In this document: one piece after another, positions 45,183-53,460 of the stretch | Position numbering within the stretch: position 1 is the stretch's first letter | How the letters are laid out: each line of letters opens with the position of its first letter | DNA from: Dietzia natronolimnaea | GTDB lineage: Bacteria > Actinomycetota > Actinomycetes > Mycobacteriales > Mycobacteriaceae | NCBI RefSeq assembly: GCF_002289575.1 | Contig: NZ_NTGA01000012.1 | Span: 124,001-188,000, forward strand | Direction: 5' to 3' | Length of the DNA: 64,000 bases | Translations under genes and position numbers: made by a program | The notes under the pieces: model-generated | The model's input: the letters and a program-made list of their open reading frames with translations, nothing else | What the model was told of the DNA's origin: nothing | Databases searched by the model: none

Positions 45183-45914
45183 TCACCCTTCCGCCAGCCG
45201 ACGCATGTTCTCCAGGAGCAGCCCGCCGGGATCGACGAACATGCCCTCGGCGGTCGCGCACACGCGGTCCCCCGCGTGGATGGCGCCCTGGGCCCAGATC
45301 TTGCGACCCTCCACCCTCACCTGGCGACCGGTCACCACGATCGGCTCGAGGACAGGGGTGGGGCTGCGGTAGTCCACGTCGAGGTAGACGGTCATCCCGG
45401 TGACCCCGGTGTGAAAGTTCGCCCTGCCCAGGACCACGTCGAACAGCAGCGAGACCACTCCGCCGTGCACGCACCCGGGCGGTCCCTGGTACTCCAGACC
45501 CAGTGTCGCCTCGCCGCGGAGGGTGCCGTCCTCCAGGATGTCGAAGTCCACCGGCGGGGCGAGGACGTTCGAGCGGCCCACCACCGGGCAGTTGGTGACG
45601 TAGTCACCCGACGACCACGTGACCGCCTGCCTGCGCTCCGTACTCGCCGAGGCGGCCTCCAGCCGGTCGGCCACCTCGCGCACCCGGTCGGTCAGCGGGG
45701 CGAGGTCGGTGTCGAACAACCCCCCGGTGGTCAGCGCGCGGATCCGACGCACCTGCTCCACCAGGGCGTAGAGGCCGGCCTCGTCGTCGTCGACCTCGTC
45801 GATCCGCGCCCCGCCACCTGGGGACGGGTCCAGAGGACCCGTGTCCACCACGGGTCGCGCCCGCCGCGGGACAACCGGCTGCTCCACGCCCCCGCCCGGC
45901 GGTCGATCGGCCAC
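45183..45914 (-). CDS. PaaI-type hotdog thioesterase with helical extension (paralogue C)
   Basis: 243 residues. GTG 45914 overlaps the TAG stop of the flavoprotein gene by one base (TAGTG), so the two are translationally coupled. N-terminal helices (LYALVEQVRRIRALTT, VREVADRLEAASAS) then hotdog domain with YQGPPGCVHGGVVSLLFDVV, DYRSPTPVLEPIVVTG and GAIHAGDRVCATAEGMF. Coupling to the flavoprotein suggests that it releases CoA from a product of that enzyme. Confidence 0.86.
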   Translation of the reverse strand: MADRPPGGGVEQPVVPRRARPVVDTGPLDPSPGGGARIDEVDDDEAGLYALVEQVRRIRALTTGGLFDTDLAPLTDRVREVADRLEAASASTERRQAVTWSSGDYVTNCPVVGRSNVLAPPVDFDILEDGTLRGEATLGLEYQGPPGCVHGGVVSLLFDVVLGRANFHTGVTGMTVYLDVDYRSPTPVLEPIVVTGRQVRVEGRKIWAQGAIHAGDRVCATAEGMFVDPGGLLLENMRRLAEG

Positions 45915-47365
45915 TATGCGGTTCCCTGCGCCGCCCCGCGCCCGGCGCGGCGACCGAAGAAGGACCCGTCGCCCAGGGAGGTGCCGGAGATGTACCCCTC
46001 GCCGTGCAGGCCGTGGGTGCACCGGCCGGCGGCGAACAGACCGGGGATCGCCTCACCCGCCCGGTCCAGGACCCTGGACTGCAGATCCGTGTGGAGCCCG
46101 CCCAGGGTGAATCCCTGCGCCTTGAGGGGGAGTCCGTTGAAGGAATCCGGCCCACCGGCCCCGGTGGGATAGGCGCCGAACGGCGGCTCGAGCGGGCGGA
46201 CCCAGCGCGCGCTCTTCCCGAACTGGGGATCCTCGCCGTTCCGGGCGCCGGCGTTGTATCTGCGCAGGGTGTCGGCCAGTGCCTCCGCGGGCAGCCCGCA
46301 GTCCGCGGCGAGCTCCTCGATGGACTCGGCGGCGTGCATGGGCTGCATCCCCCACAGCTCGCTCTCCGGGACGTCCTCGATGCCCTTCTCGTCGATGATC
46401 ACCCAGACCGGCGGCCGACGGTGGTGCACGGCGGCGTGGCAGTACAGGCCCGGATAGACCTCCTCGTTGATGAAGCGCTGGCCGTCGCCGTCGACGAGCA
46501 TCGCCCCCACCGCCAGGCGGGGGATGATGAGCATCGCCGTCTCGGTCTGGTGCATGCGGCGCACGGCAGCGCCCACGTCCATCCCCATCTCGATCCCGGA
46601 CCCGTCATCGCGGCCGTCGGACACCTTGTCCTTGCCGACCTGCTGCGGCGCCCACTGTTCGAGCATGCGGTCGTTGTCCACGAACCCCCCGGTCGCCAGG
46701 ACCACCCCGCCGGCCGCGCGGTACTCGCGGTCCTCCCCGAACTCGGTCGCCCGGACGCCCACCACCCGACCGTCGTCCGTGATCAACGACCGAGCCCTCA
46801 CATCGCAGTGCAGTGTCACCCCGGCCTTCTGCGCGGTGGCCACCAGGGCGTCCATCAGGACGTTCCCGGCGAAGTTCGGGGCGGGCGGGCGGTGACCACG
46901 GGCCGCGGGGCGCGCGATCGAGGCGTAGGGCTCGGCACGCTCACCCATCCACATCAGGCCCGAGTCGTCACCCGGCATCCAGGTGGGGGTGTCCCACAGT
47001 TTGTGGTTGAAGACCGCACCGTGGGCGACCAGCCAGTCGTGGTGCTCGACCGCACCCGCGCAGTAGTCGGCGATCTTGGCCTCGTCCGCGTTCGGACCGA
47101 GTGCCGCGGTGAGGAAGGCGCGCATGTCCTCCTCGGAATCCTCGACGCCGAGCGCCCGCTGCGTGGCGGTGCCCCCGCCCAGATAGACCTCGCCGCCCGA
47201 CTGGGAGGACGATCCCCCCGGGCCGGAGGCGCCCTCCAGCACGATGACCGACGACCCCGTCTCCGCGGCCTCGATCGCAGCACACGCGCCCGCGATGCCC
47301 ATCCCCACCACCACCACGTCCGCCGAGTGCACGGTCGGACGGGTGTCTGAACTCTTGTCCGTCAT
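45914..47365 (-). CDS. FAD-binding oxidoreductase, KstD/fumarate reductase flavoprotein family
   Basis: 483 residues. N-terminal FAD site VVVGMGIAGACAAIEAAETG and GGSSSQSGGEVYLGGGT; C-terminal GLFAAGRCTHGLHGEGYISG and TSLGDGSFFGRRAG. The family includes 3-ketosteroid delta1-dehydrogenases and related enzymes that introduce a double bond next to a carbonyl. The substrate is not shown by sequence, but the context (three thioesterases, SDR, alkane hydroxylase nearby) points to lipid or steroid breakdown. ATG 47365 begins the conserved sequence. Divergent from an NTF2-like gene. Confidence 0.85.
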   Translation of the reverse strand: MTDKSSDTRPTVHSADVVVVGMGIAGACAAIEAAETGSSVIVLEGASGPGGSSSQSGGEVYLGGGTATQRALGVEDSEEDMRAFLTAALGPNADEAKIADYCAGAVEHHDWLVAHGAVFNHKLWDTPTWMPGDDSGLMWMGERAEPYASIARPAARGHRPPAPNFAGNVLMDALVATAQKAGVTLHCDVRARSLITDDGRVVGVRATEFGEDREYRAAGGVVLATGGFVDNDRMLEQWAPQQVGKDKVSDGRDDGSGIEMGMDVGAAVRRMHQTETAMLIIPRLAVGAMLVDGDGQRFINEEVYPGLYCHAAVHHRRPPVWVIIDEKGIEDVPESELWGMQPMHAAESIEELAADCGLPAEALADTLRRYNAGARNGEDPQFGKSARWVRPLEPPFGAYPTGAGGPDSFNGLPLKAQGFTLGGLHTDLQSRVLDRAGEAIPGLFAAGRCTHGLHGEGYISGTSLGDGSFFGRRAGRGAAQGTA

Positions 47366-47377
47366 GCGCCACACTCT

Positions 47378-47390
47378 ACGTGTAACGTGT
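47378..47390. repeat. direct repeat in a divergent promoter
   Basis: ACGTGT-A-ACGTGT in the 52-base gap between the flavoprotein and the NTF2-like gene. It could be an operator shared by both. No factor can be named. Confidence 0.3.
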
Positions 47391-47417
47391 TTCAGTTCGT
47401 GCATTACTGTCGGGTTC

Positions 47418-47972
47418 ATGACTCCGGCTCCCGACACCGATCGTCTGGACGCGCTCGAGGCGAGGCTCGAGTCGACCGAGCTCGCTCTCGCCTCGATCCG
47501 GGACCAGTTGCTCCGGGCCACGGATGAACTCGCGATCCTCAGACTCGTCGCCGCCTACTGCCCCCGGGTCGACTCCGGGGACGCCGAGGGAGTCGCCGAG
47601 CTCTGGGCCGCCGACGGGGTCTACGACGTGGACACCGGCGTCCTTGAGGGCCACGCGGACCTCGCGGGGATGGTGCGCGGTGACGCCCACCAGGGACTCA
47701 TCGCCCACGGGTGTGGTCACGTGCCCGGCCTACCGGTGGTCCTCCTCGTCGGCGACCGGGCGGTGGCGACCGGGTACACCCAGTTGGTGGTCCGGTCCTC
47801 CCGGCCGGGGCGCTACACGGTGACGCGGGTGACGGCGAACAGGTGGGAACTCGAACGTCTCGGTCCGGTGGACGCGCCGGACCGTGGCTGGAGGGTGGTG
47901 ATGCGGACCGCCCGGGCGGTCACCGACGACGGAGAGGGCAGACGCCTGCTCGGCAGGTCCCGCGAGGGGTAG
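47418..47972 (+). CDS. nuclear transport factor 2-like (SnoaL-type) protein
   Basis: 184 residues. A coiled N-terminal helix (LDALEARLESTELALASIRD) then an NTF2-like alpha/beta cone: ILRLVAAYCPRVDSGDAEGV, LWAADGVYDVDTGVLEGH, GCGHVPGLPVVLLVGD. Such proteins are small cyclases, isomerases or ring-hydroxylation partners, often beside steroid or aromatic enzymes. ATG 47418 begins the conserved part. Possibly acts with the divergent flavoprotein. Confidence 0.8.
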   Translation: MTPAPDTDRLDALEARLESTELALASIRDQLLRATDELAILRLVAAYCPRVDSGDAEGVAELWAADGVYDVDTGVLEGHADLAGMVRGDAHQGLIAHGCGHVPGLPVVLLVGDRAVATGYTQLVVRSSRPGRYTVTRVTANRWELERLGPVDAPDRGWRVVMRTARAVTDDGEGRRLLGRSREG

Positions 47973-47982
47973 CGTGGGGCCC

Positions 47983-48450
47983 ATGACCCGCCGACGACCC
48001 GCGGTCCCCGACCCCACCCTCCGCGCGGGACGGCTCGCCCTGCTCACCACGTGCGCGGCCCATCTGGGTTTCCAGTCGATGGTCACCTCGGTCGTCTACC
48101 CGACGCTCTTCGAGGGACCGACGCTGGGGATCGGCGAACGCCAGGCCGACCACGCCCGCCGGATCGCCCCGGTGGCCCTGACCCTCTACGCCTCGGGGTT
48201 GGGTGCCGCCGCCTGGGCCGCCTACGGATCAGTCCGCTCGCCCGGCCGCGACGGGCTGACCGCCACCGTCGTCGCATGCCTCACCACCGTCGCCGTGCCG
48301 GCCCTCACCGCCGGGGTCGTCCCGCTCCACATGGGGATCGCCCAGGAGCAGGTCACCCGGCACCGCATCCAGACCTTGCTGGCCTCGGACCGGATCCGCA
48401 CCGGACTGGCCGCGATCGGGGTGGTCGCGGCCGCGCAGTCACTCAGCTGA
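47983..48450 (+). CDS. small membrane protein, function unknown
   Basis: 155 residues with about four hydrophobic segments (LALLTTCAAHLGFQSMVTSV, VALTLYASGLGAAAWAAY, ATVVACLTTVAVPALTAGVV, LAAIGVVAAAQSLS). I do not recognise a family. It starts ten bases after the NTF2-like gene, so it is probably cotranscribed. An in-frame GTG at 47974 would add three residues. Its last 8 bases overlap the end of the convergent MFS gene. Confidence 0.65.
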   Translation: MTRRRPAVPDPTLRAGRLALLTTCAAHLGFQSMVTSVVYPTLFEGPTLGIGERQADHARRIAPVALTLYASGLGAAAWAAYGSVRSPGRDGLTATVVACLTTVAVPALTAGVVPLHMGIAQEQVTRHRIQTLLASDRIRTGLAAIGVVAAAQSLS

Positions 48451-49660
48451 CGGTCCGACCCGGTGGTCTGATCCGCATCACCGCGAGCAGTGCGCCGACC
48501 GCGATCACCGAGACCACCACGGACATCACATGGAACGCCGTGGTGAGACCGACGACCTCGGACAGGAGTGCCGCGACGACGGCGGGCACCCCCAGCGACA
48601 GGTAGGCGATGACGAACAGGGCGGAGAAGACCTCTCCCCGTGAACTGCCGGGAGCGTTCTGCGCGACGAGCGACGTGCCCATGAGGAACAGCAGTCCCAT
48701 GCCCACCCCGGTGACGGCCGAGCCCACCACGAGAGCCGGCACCGACGCCGCCTCGAGTGCCAGTGAGGCCGACGCCAACCCCACGACGAGCATCGCGCCG
48801 CCGATGACCACTCCACTGCGCCACCGTTCCTGACCCGCACGAAGGTTCCACACCAACTGGGCCAGTGCGGCGGCGCCCTGCAGGCAGGCGACCACCAGAC
48901 CGGTCACCAGGTAGTCCGAGCGACCGACGAGGTCCTTGGCGATCGCCCCGCCGAGCCCGAGGAAGACCCCGCCCACCGACCACGAGGCGATCACGCACAG
49001 GGCGGCGAGGGCGAACGCGGACCTGGCCCCCGCGGGCACCGCGACGCGTTGGAGTCGCACGGCGTCCCGGAGGGTCTGGGGCCCGGCTCCCGAGGTCTCC
49101 GGCACCAGGAAGACCACCCCGGCGAGCAGGGCGGCCAGTGCGGCGCCCATCACCACGTACGGGTGGACGAGAGGCGACGACGACGACGTGGCCACCACGC
49201 CCGACAGGAGCACACCGGCCGCGATCCCGAAGTTGGTCGTGGAGCTACTGGTGAGCGCACCGACGCGGGCGTTCCTGGCCGGATGCAGTTCGATGATCGC
49301 CGCCGCAGCCGATCCGGTGACCAGTCCGACGCCCAGGCCCTGCACCACCCGCGCGGCGATCAGCCAGGCCACCGAGGGTGCCGCGGCGAGCCCGGCCATA
49401 CTCAGCACCAGCAGCACCAGTCCGGTGATCACCACCGGCCGCCGACCGATCGCGTCGGACAGGCGCCCCAACAACAGTAGTGGGACCAGGACCGCCACCG
49501 CATAGACCGCGTAGACGACCGTGATCATCGTGCCGCTGGTCCCCCACGCCTGCTGGTAGTCGACGTACAGGGGCGACGGTGTCGCGCTCGACATCAGAGC
49601 CGCGGTCACGACGAGCGCCATCAGGACGAAGGGTGTCCACGAGCGGGGTGTGCTGTCCAC
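48443..49660 (-). CDS. MFS transporter
   Basis: 405 residues with 12 predicted helices. Motif A between helices 2 and 3 reads GRLSDAIGRRPVVITG, and helix 5 region ARVVQGLGVGLVTGSAAAA fits drug-proton antiporters. GTG 49660 has AGGA seven bases upstream; the open frame continues upstream through the tRNA-Ala region and is not coding there. Substrate unknown; efflux is more likely than uptake. The nearest gene to the tRNA pair. Confidence 0.88.
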   Translation of the reverse strand: MDSTPRSWTPFVLMALVVTAALMSSATPSPLYVDYQQAWGTSGTMITVVYAVYAVAVLVPLLLLGRLSDAIGRRPVVITGLVLLVLSMAGLAAAPSVAWLIAARVVQGLGVGLVTGSAAAAIIELHPARNARVGALTSSSTTNFGIAAGVLLSGVVATSSSSPLVHPYVVMGAALAALLAGVVFLVPETSGAGPQTLRDAVRLQRVAVPAGARSAFALAALCVIASWSVGGVFLGLGGAIAKDLVGRSDYLVTGLVVACLQGAAALAQLVWNLRAGQERWRSGVVIGGAMLVVGLASASLALEAASVPALVVGSAVTGVGMGLLFLMGTSLVAQNAPGSSRGEVFSALFVIAYLSLGVPAVVAALLSEVVGLTTAFHVMSVVVSVIAVGALLAVMRIRPPGRTVS

Positions 49661-49746
49661 GGGCGGTCCTGGGGTCGGGTCCACCACGACCGGTGTCCAC
49701 ACCGGTGGCCACCGAGCGTGGAGGGGAGAGGCGGGAGGGGAGTGAG

Positions 49747-49819
49747 TGGAGCCTAGGGGATTCGAACCCCTGACATCTGCCTTGCAAAGGCAGCGCTCTA
49801 CCAACTGAGCTAAGGCCCC
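49747..49819 (-). tRNA. tRNA-Ala (anticodon TGC)
   Basis: 73 nt. Acceptor GGGGCCT with AGGCTCC includes the G3-U70 pair that identifies alanine tRNAs. D-arm TAGCTCAGTTGGTAGAGC, anticodon stem CTGCC-TTTGCAA-GGCAG, T-arm GGGG-TTCGAAT-CCCC. Discriminator A; CCA is not encoded as such. Confidence 0.96.
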
Positions 49820-49835
49820 GATCCGCAAAGCGTGA

Positions 49836-49864
49836 ACGCCGGACCGCGGCGGGCGATCCGGCGT
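49836..49864 (-). repeat. hairpin between tRNA-Ile and tRNA-Ala
   Basis: Perfect 8-bp stem ACGCCGGA/TCCGGCGT with a 13-base loop in the spacer between the two tRNAs. Probably an RNA processing signal of a dicistronic tRNA transcript. Confidence 0.45.
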
Positions 49865-49878
49865 CTGCCGTGCGGGGG

Positions 49879-49952
49879 TGGGCCTAGGAGGACTTGAACC
49901 TCCGACCTCCAAATTATCAGTTTGGCGCTCTAACCACCTGAGCTATAGGCCC
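49879..49952 (-). tRNA. tRNA-Ile (anticodon GAT)
   Basis: 74 nt. Acceptor GGGCCTA/TAGGCCC, D-arm TAGCTCAGGTGGTTAGAGC, anticodon stem CCAAA-CTGATAA-TTTGG, T-arm GGAGG-TTCAAGT-CCTCC, discriminator A. The ileT-alaT pair after gyrA and DUF3566 is the mycobacterial arrangement. Confidence 0.96.
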
Positions 49953-49988
49953 TCGTACCGAAGCGTTAATCTACCCGACGCCCTCGCC

Positions 49989-50006
49989 CCCGCCCAAATC
50001 GGCGGG
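49989..50006 (-). terminator. possible terminator after the gyrA-DUF3566 transcript
   Basis: CCCGCC-CAAATC-GGCGGG, a 6-bp GC stem 38 bases past the DUF3566 stop. Short, so only a weak candidate. Confidence 0.35.
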
Positions 50007-50043
50007 CTCGGTGCAGCGGCAGGAGCTCACGCCGGACGGCGTC

Positions 50044-50667
50044 TCAGTTCCGACGGTCCCCCAGTGTCACCTGGACCCCGCCGCCGGTCAGCCCGGCGGC
50101 GAGGTTGTAGATGAACACGGCGAGGGTGGCGAGGATCGACAGCAGCAGGACGTTGAGCAGCCCCACGCCTCCGCTGTAGAGGAAGATCGTCGACGGCCCG
50201 ATGGCGGCAGCCGATTCGTCGCCCGCGACCCCGGAGAGCAGTCCACCGAGCCGGTCCCACACGCCCATGCCGGAGAGCAGCAGGTAGGTGACCCCGATCG
50301 CCACCATCCACACCAGGTACAGCGCGAACATCAGCCCGAGCACGGTGGTGAACGCCGACCACGGGTCGATGCGCCGCAACACGAGCACCGATTCCATCGG
50401 TCCGCGTCGTTCCGTCGGCGGCACCATGGGGGCGGCGCGGCCGGCCGCGCCGCCCGAGTGGGCGGTCGACACGCCACCGGGCAGCCCCTCCGCGCGGTGG
50501 TGGGTCGCGGCGGGGAACGACGCGGTCGCGCCCGCATCGTCGGGGGTGTTCTGGCCGGCGGGCGCCTCCGGCCCGGTCGGGTATCCGGCCGACCCGCCGA
50601 ATCCCGGAGCAGGGGTGGAACCCTTGGGTGCCGGGCCGCTCGCGGGCCCGTCGCTCGGCTCGGTCAT
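50044..50667 (-). CDS. DUF3566 domain membrane protein (Rv0007-like)
   Basis: 207 residues. A ~90-residue Pro/Gly/Ala-rich cytosolic N-terminus precedes the DUF3566 domain (VLVLRRIDPWSAFTTVLGLM) with two membrane helices (MFALYLVWMVAIGVTYLLL; LLNVLLLSILATLAVFIYNL). Function unknown; always found just after gyrA in this order. ATG 50667 is six bases past the gyrA stop, so cotranscribed. Confidence 0.9.
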   Translation of the reverse strand: MTEPSDGPASGPAPKGSTPAPGFGGSAGYPTGPEAPAGQNTPDDAGATASFPAATHHRAEGLPGGVSTAHSGGAAGRAAPMVPPTERRGPMESVLVLRRIDPWSAFTTVLGLMFALYLVWMVAIGVTYLLLSGMGVWDRLGGLLSGVAGDESAAAIGPSTIFLYSGGVGLLNVLLLSILATLAVFIYNLAAGLTGGGVQVTLGDRRN

Positions 50668-50673
50668 AGCCCT

Positions 50674-53196
50674 CTACTCCTTCTCGGACGCGGCGTCGCG
50701 CCGGTCGTCGTCGTCGGGCTCGTCGGCGTTGCGGGCGATCGCCAGCAGCGCATCGTTCTCGGCCAGGTTCATCAGACGCACGCCCTTGGTCTGACGGCCC
50801 GCCTTGCGGACCTGCTTGGCGAACGTGCGGATCACGCCACCACTGGAGGTGATGGCGTAGAGCTCGTCCTGCAGCTCCACGATCGTCGCACCCACGAGCT
50901 TGCCGCGCTTGGGATCGAACATGAGCGTGAGCACGCCCTTGCCGCCCCGGCCCTGGGCCGCGTACTCGGCGAGCGCGGTGCGCTTGGAGTACCCGCGCTC
51001 GGTGGCCACCAGGAGGAAGAGCTGGTTCTCGTCCATCTCCGAGCGGACGACCGACATGCTCAGCAGCGCGTCGCCGTCGTTGAACCGCATCCCCATGACG
51101 CCGGACGTGGCCCGCCCCATGGGACGGAGCGTGTCGTCGTTGGCGTGGAAGCGGATCGACTGCCCCTTCTCGGAGACCAGCAGGAGGTCGTCCTCGGGTC
51201 CGGCGAGCGCTGCGCCCACGAGTTCGTCACCGTCCCGGAGGTTGACGGCGATGAGACCGCCCGACCGCGGGGAGTCGTAGTCCTCGAGGCGGGACTTCTT
51301 GACCAGTCCGTTGCGGGTGGCCAGCACGAGGTACGGAGCGTCCTGGTAGCCCTTGATCCGGATGACCCCGGCGATCCGCTCCTCCGGCTGGAACGCCAGG
51401 AGATTGGCCACGTGCTGTCCCCGGGCGGTGCGGCTGGCCTCCGGGAGCTCGTAGGCCTTGACCCGGTAGACCCGGCCCTTGGTGGTGAAGAACAGCAGCC
51501 AGTCGTGGGTGGAGGAGACGAAGAAGTGCCGGACGATGTCGTCCTGCTTGAGCTCCGCGCCGCGCACACCCTTGCCGCCGCGCTTCTGGGCACGGTAGAG
51601 GTCCGTGCGGGTCCGCTTGGCGTAGCCGGTCTCGGTGATGGTGACGACGACGTCCTCGCGGGCGATCAGGTCCTCGTCGGTGACGTCGCCGTCGGCCGGG
51701 ATGATCACCGTGCGCCGGTCGTCGCCGTACTTCTCGACGATCTCACGCAGCTCGTCGCCGACGATCGCGCGCTGACGCTCGGGCCGGGCCAGGATGTCCT
51801 TGTAGTCGGCGATCTCCAACTCGATGGCGGCGAGCTGGTCGACGATCTTCTGCCTCTCCAGAGCCGCGAGACGACGCAGCTGCATGTCGAGGATGGCCTG
51901 GGCCTGGTCGTCGTCGATGTCGAGGAGGTCCTTGAGGCCCTCCCGCGCGATGTCGACGGTCTGCGACCGACGGATCAGCGCGATGACCTCGTCGAGCGCG
52001 TCGAGTGCCTTGACCAGTCCACGCAGGATGTGGGCGCGTCGCTCGGCCTCGTCCAACAGGTACTGGGTGCGCCGGACGATGACCTCGATCTGGTGCGCGA
52101 CGTACAGGCGCACCAGCTGGTGGATCGGGAGCGTCCGCGGCACGCCGTCGACGATCGACAGCATGTTGGCGCCGAACGAGGTCTGCAGCTGCGAGTGCTT
52201 GTAGAGGTTGTTCAGCACGACCTTGGCGACGGCGTCACGCTTGAGCGTGATGACGATCCGCAGACCCACACGGTCGGACGACTCGTCGTCGATCTTGGAG
52301 ATGCCGGCGATCTTGCCGTCGCGCAGCTGCTCGGCGATCGACAGGATCATGTTGTCCGGGTTGACCTCGTAGGGCAGCTCGGTGATCACGATGACGGTGC
52401 GGTTGCCGTCCTCCTCGATGGAGGTCTTGCCGCGCATCCGGATCGACCCACGCCCGGTGGTGTAGGCGTCCTTGATGCCCTGGTCGCCGACGATGAACCC
52501 GTGGGTCGGGAAGTCCGGTCCCTTGATGAATCCCATGCAGGCGTCGAGCGCCTCCTCGTCCCCGGCGTCCGGGTTCTCCAGAACCCAGTAGACGGCCTCG
52601 GCGACCTCACGGAGGTTGTGCGGCGGGATCTTGGTGGCCATCCCCACCGCGATGCCACTGGACCCGTTGATCAGCAGGTTCGGGACCCTGGACGGCAGGA
52701 CCGCCGGCTCCGTGGTCTTGCCGTCGTAGTTGGGCTGGAAGTCGACCGTGTTCTTGTCGATGTCCCGCACCATCTCCATGGCGAGCGGGGTCATCTTGCA
52801 CTCGGTGTAGCGCATCGCGGCCGCGCCGTCGTTGCCGCGCGAACCGAAGTTGCCCTGGCCGTCGACCATCGGGTAGCGCATCGCCCAGGGCTGGGCGAGC
52901 CGGACCAGGGTGTCGTAGATCGCCGAGTCACCGTGGGGGTGGTAGTTGCCCATGGTGTCGGCGACGGGCTTCGCGGACTTGACGTAGCTGCGGTCGGGCC
53001 GGTAGCCGTTGTCCCACATCGCGTAGAGAATGCGACGGTGGACGGGTTTGAGGCCGTCCCGGACGTCCGGGAGAGCCCGTCCGACGATGACGCTCATCGA
53101 GTAGTCGATGTAGCTTCTCTGCATCTCCGCCTGGATGTCGACCGGCTCGATGCGGTCGTGTCCCCCGGCGTCGGGCGGCAACGTCGTGTCCGTCAT
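50674..53196 (-). CDS. gyrA: DNA gyrase subunit A
   Basis: 840 residues. Breakage-reunion domain with the quinolone region [12 protein letters not shown] (Ser91, Asp95) and catalytic Tyr130 in [11 protein letters not shown]. The C-terminal beta-pinwheel carries the GyrA box QKRGGKG, needed for wrapping DNA and negative supercoiling. Ser91 and Asp95 are the quinolone-susceptible states seen in many species (mycobacteria have Ala at the first). ATG 53196 has AGAGGAG upstream. Unusually, gyrA is not directly behind gyrB: a lipase gene on the opposite strand lies between, and gyrA has its own upstream element. Confidence 0.97.
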   Translation of the reverse strand: MTDTTLPPDAGGHDRIEPVDIQAEMQRSYIDYSMSVIVGRALPDVRDGLKPVHRRILYAMWDNGYRPDRSYVKSAKPVADTMGNYHPHGDSAIYDTLVRLAQPWAMRYPMVDGQGNFGSRGNDGAAAMRYTECKMTPLAMEMVRDIDKNTVDFQPNYDGKTTEPAVLPSRVPNLLINGSSGIAVGMATKIPPHNLREVAEAVYWVLENPDAGDEEALDACMGFIKGPDFPTHGFIVGDQGIKDAYTTGRGSIRMRGKTSIEEDGNRTVIVITELPYEVNPDNMILSIAEQLRDGKIAGISKIDDESSDRVGLRIVITLKRDAVAKVVLNNLYKHSQLQTSFGANMLSIVDGVPRTLPIHQLVRLYVAHQIEVIVRRTQYLLDEAERRAHILRGLVKALDALDEVIALIRRSQTVDIAREGLKDLLDIDDDQAQAILDMQLRRLAALERQKIVDQLAAIELEIADYKDILARPERQRAIVGDELREIVEKYGDDRRTVIIPADGDVTDEDLIAREDVVVTITETGYAKRTRTDLYRAQKRGGKGVRGAELKQDDIVRHFFVSSTHDWLLFFTTKGRVYRVKAYELPEASRTARGQHVANLLAFQPEERIAGVIRIKGYQDAPYLVLATRNGLVKKSRLEDYDSPRSGGLIAVNLRDGDELVGAALAGPEDDLLLVSEKGQSIRFHANDDTLRPMGRATSGVMGMRFNDGDALLSMSVVRSEMDENQLFLLVATERGYSKRTALAEYAAQGRGGKGVLTLMFDPKRGKLVGATIVELQDELYAITSSGGVIRTFAKQVRKAGRQTKGVRLMNLAENDALLAIARNADEPDDDDRRDAASEKE

Positions 53197-53278
53197 GGGC
53201 TCCTCTTCGGTTCCTCGTCGCGCTGGCTTCTCTCGCAGACGATGTCGCGGGCACACGCGTGCTCAGACGGCGGCCGTA

Positions 53279-53294
53279 GGACCCGCCCAGTCTA
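53279..53294 (-). promoter_or_regulatory. gyrA copy of the shared gyr promoter element
   Basis: On the minus strand TAGACTGGGCGGGTCC, 83 bases upstream of the gyrA start. TAGACT is a good -10. It differs at one of 16 positions from the element upstream of gyrB. Inverted AGGACC/GGTCCT arms flank the -10 here. Confidence 0.6.
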
Positions 53295-53460
53295 TAGGTC
53301 CTGCGGAAACGGGCTCGAGGGCACGCCTCGGCCACCCGATTATCTCCTCGTCGTCGTACCCACGGCCTGGGTCGTCCTGGTTGTCCGTGTGGTCCCGGTG
53401 ACCGTGTCGTCTCGACGGATTTCCGTTCCCGGACGATGTGCCGCACGTAACATTTCCATC

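Noticed and set aside
50011-53460. Very long plus-strand open frame antisense to gyrA and DUF3566 that leads into the lipase
   Set aside because: It mirrors the codon bias of gyrA on the other strand, has no family features, and crosses the gyrA promoter. Only the part from 53461 is a gene.
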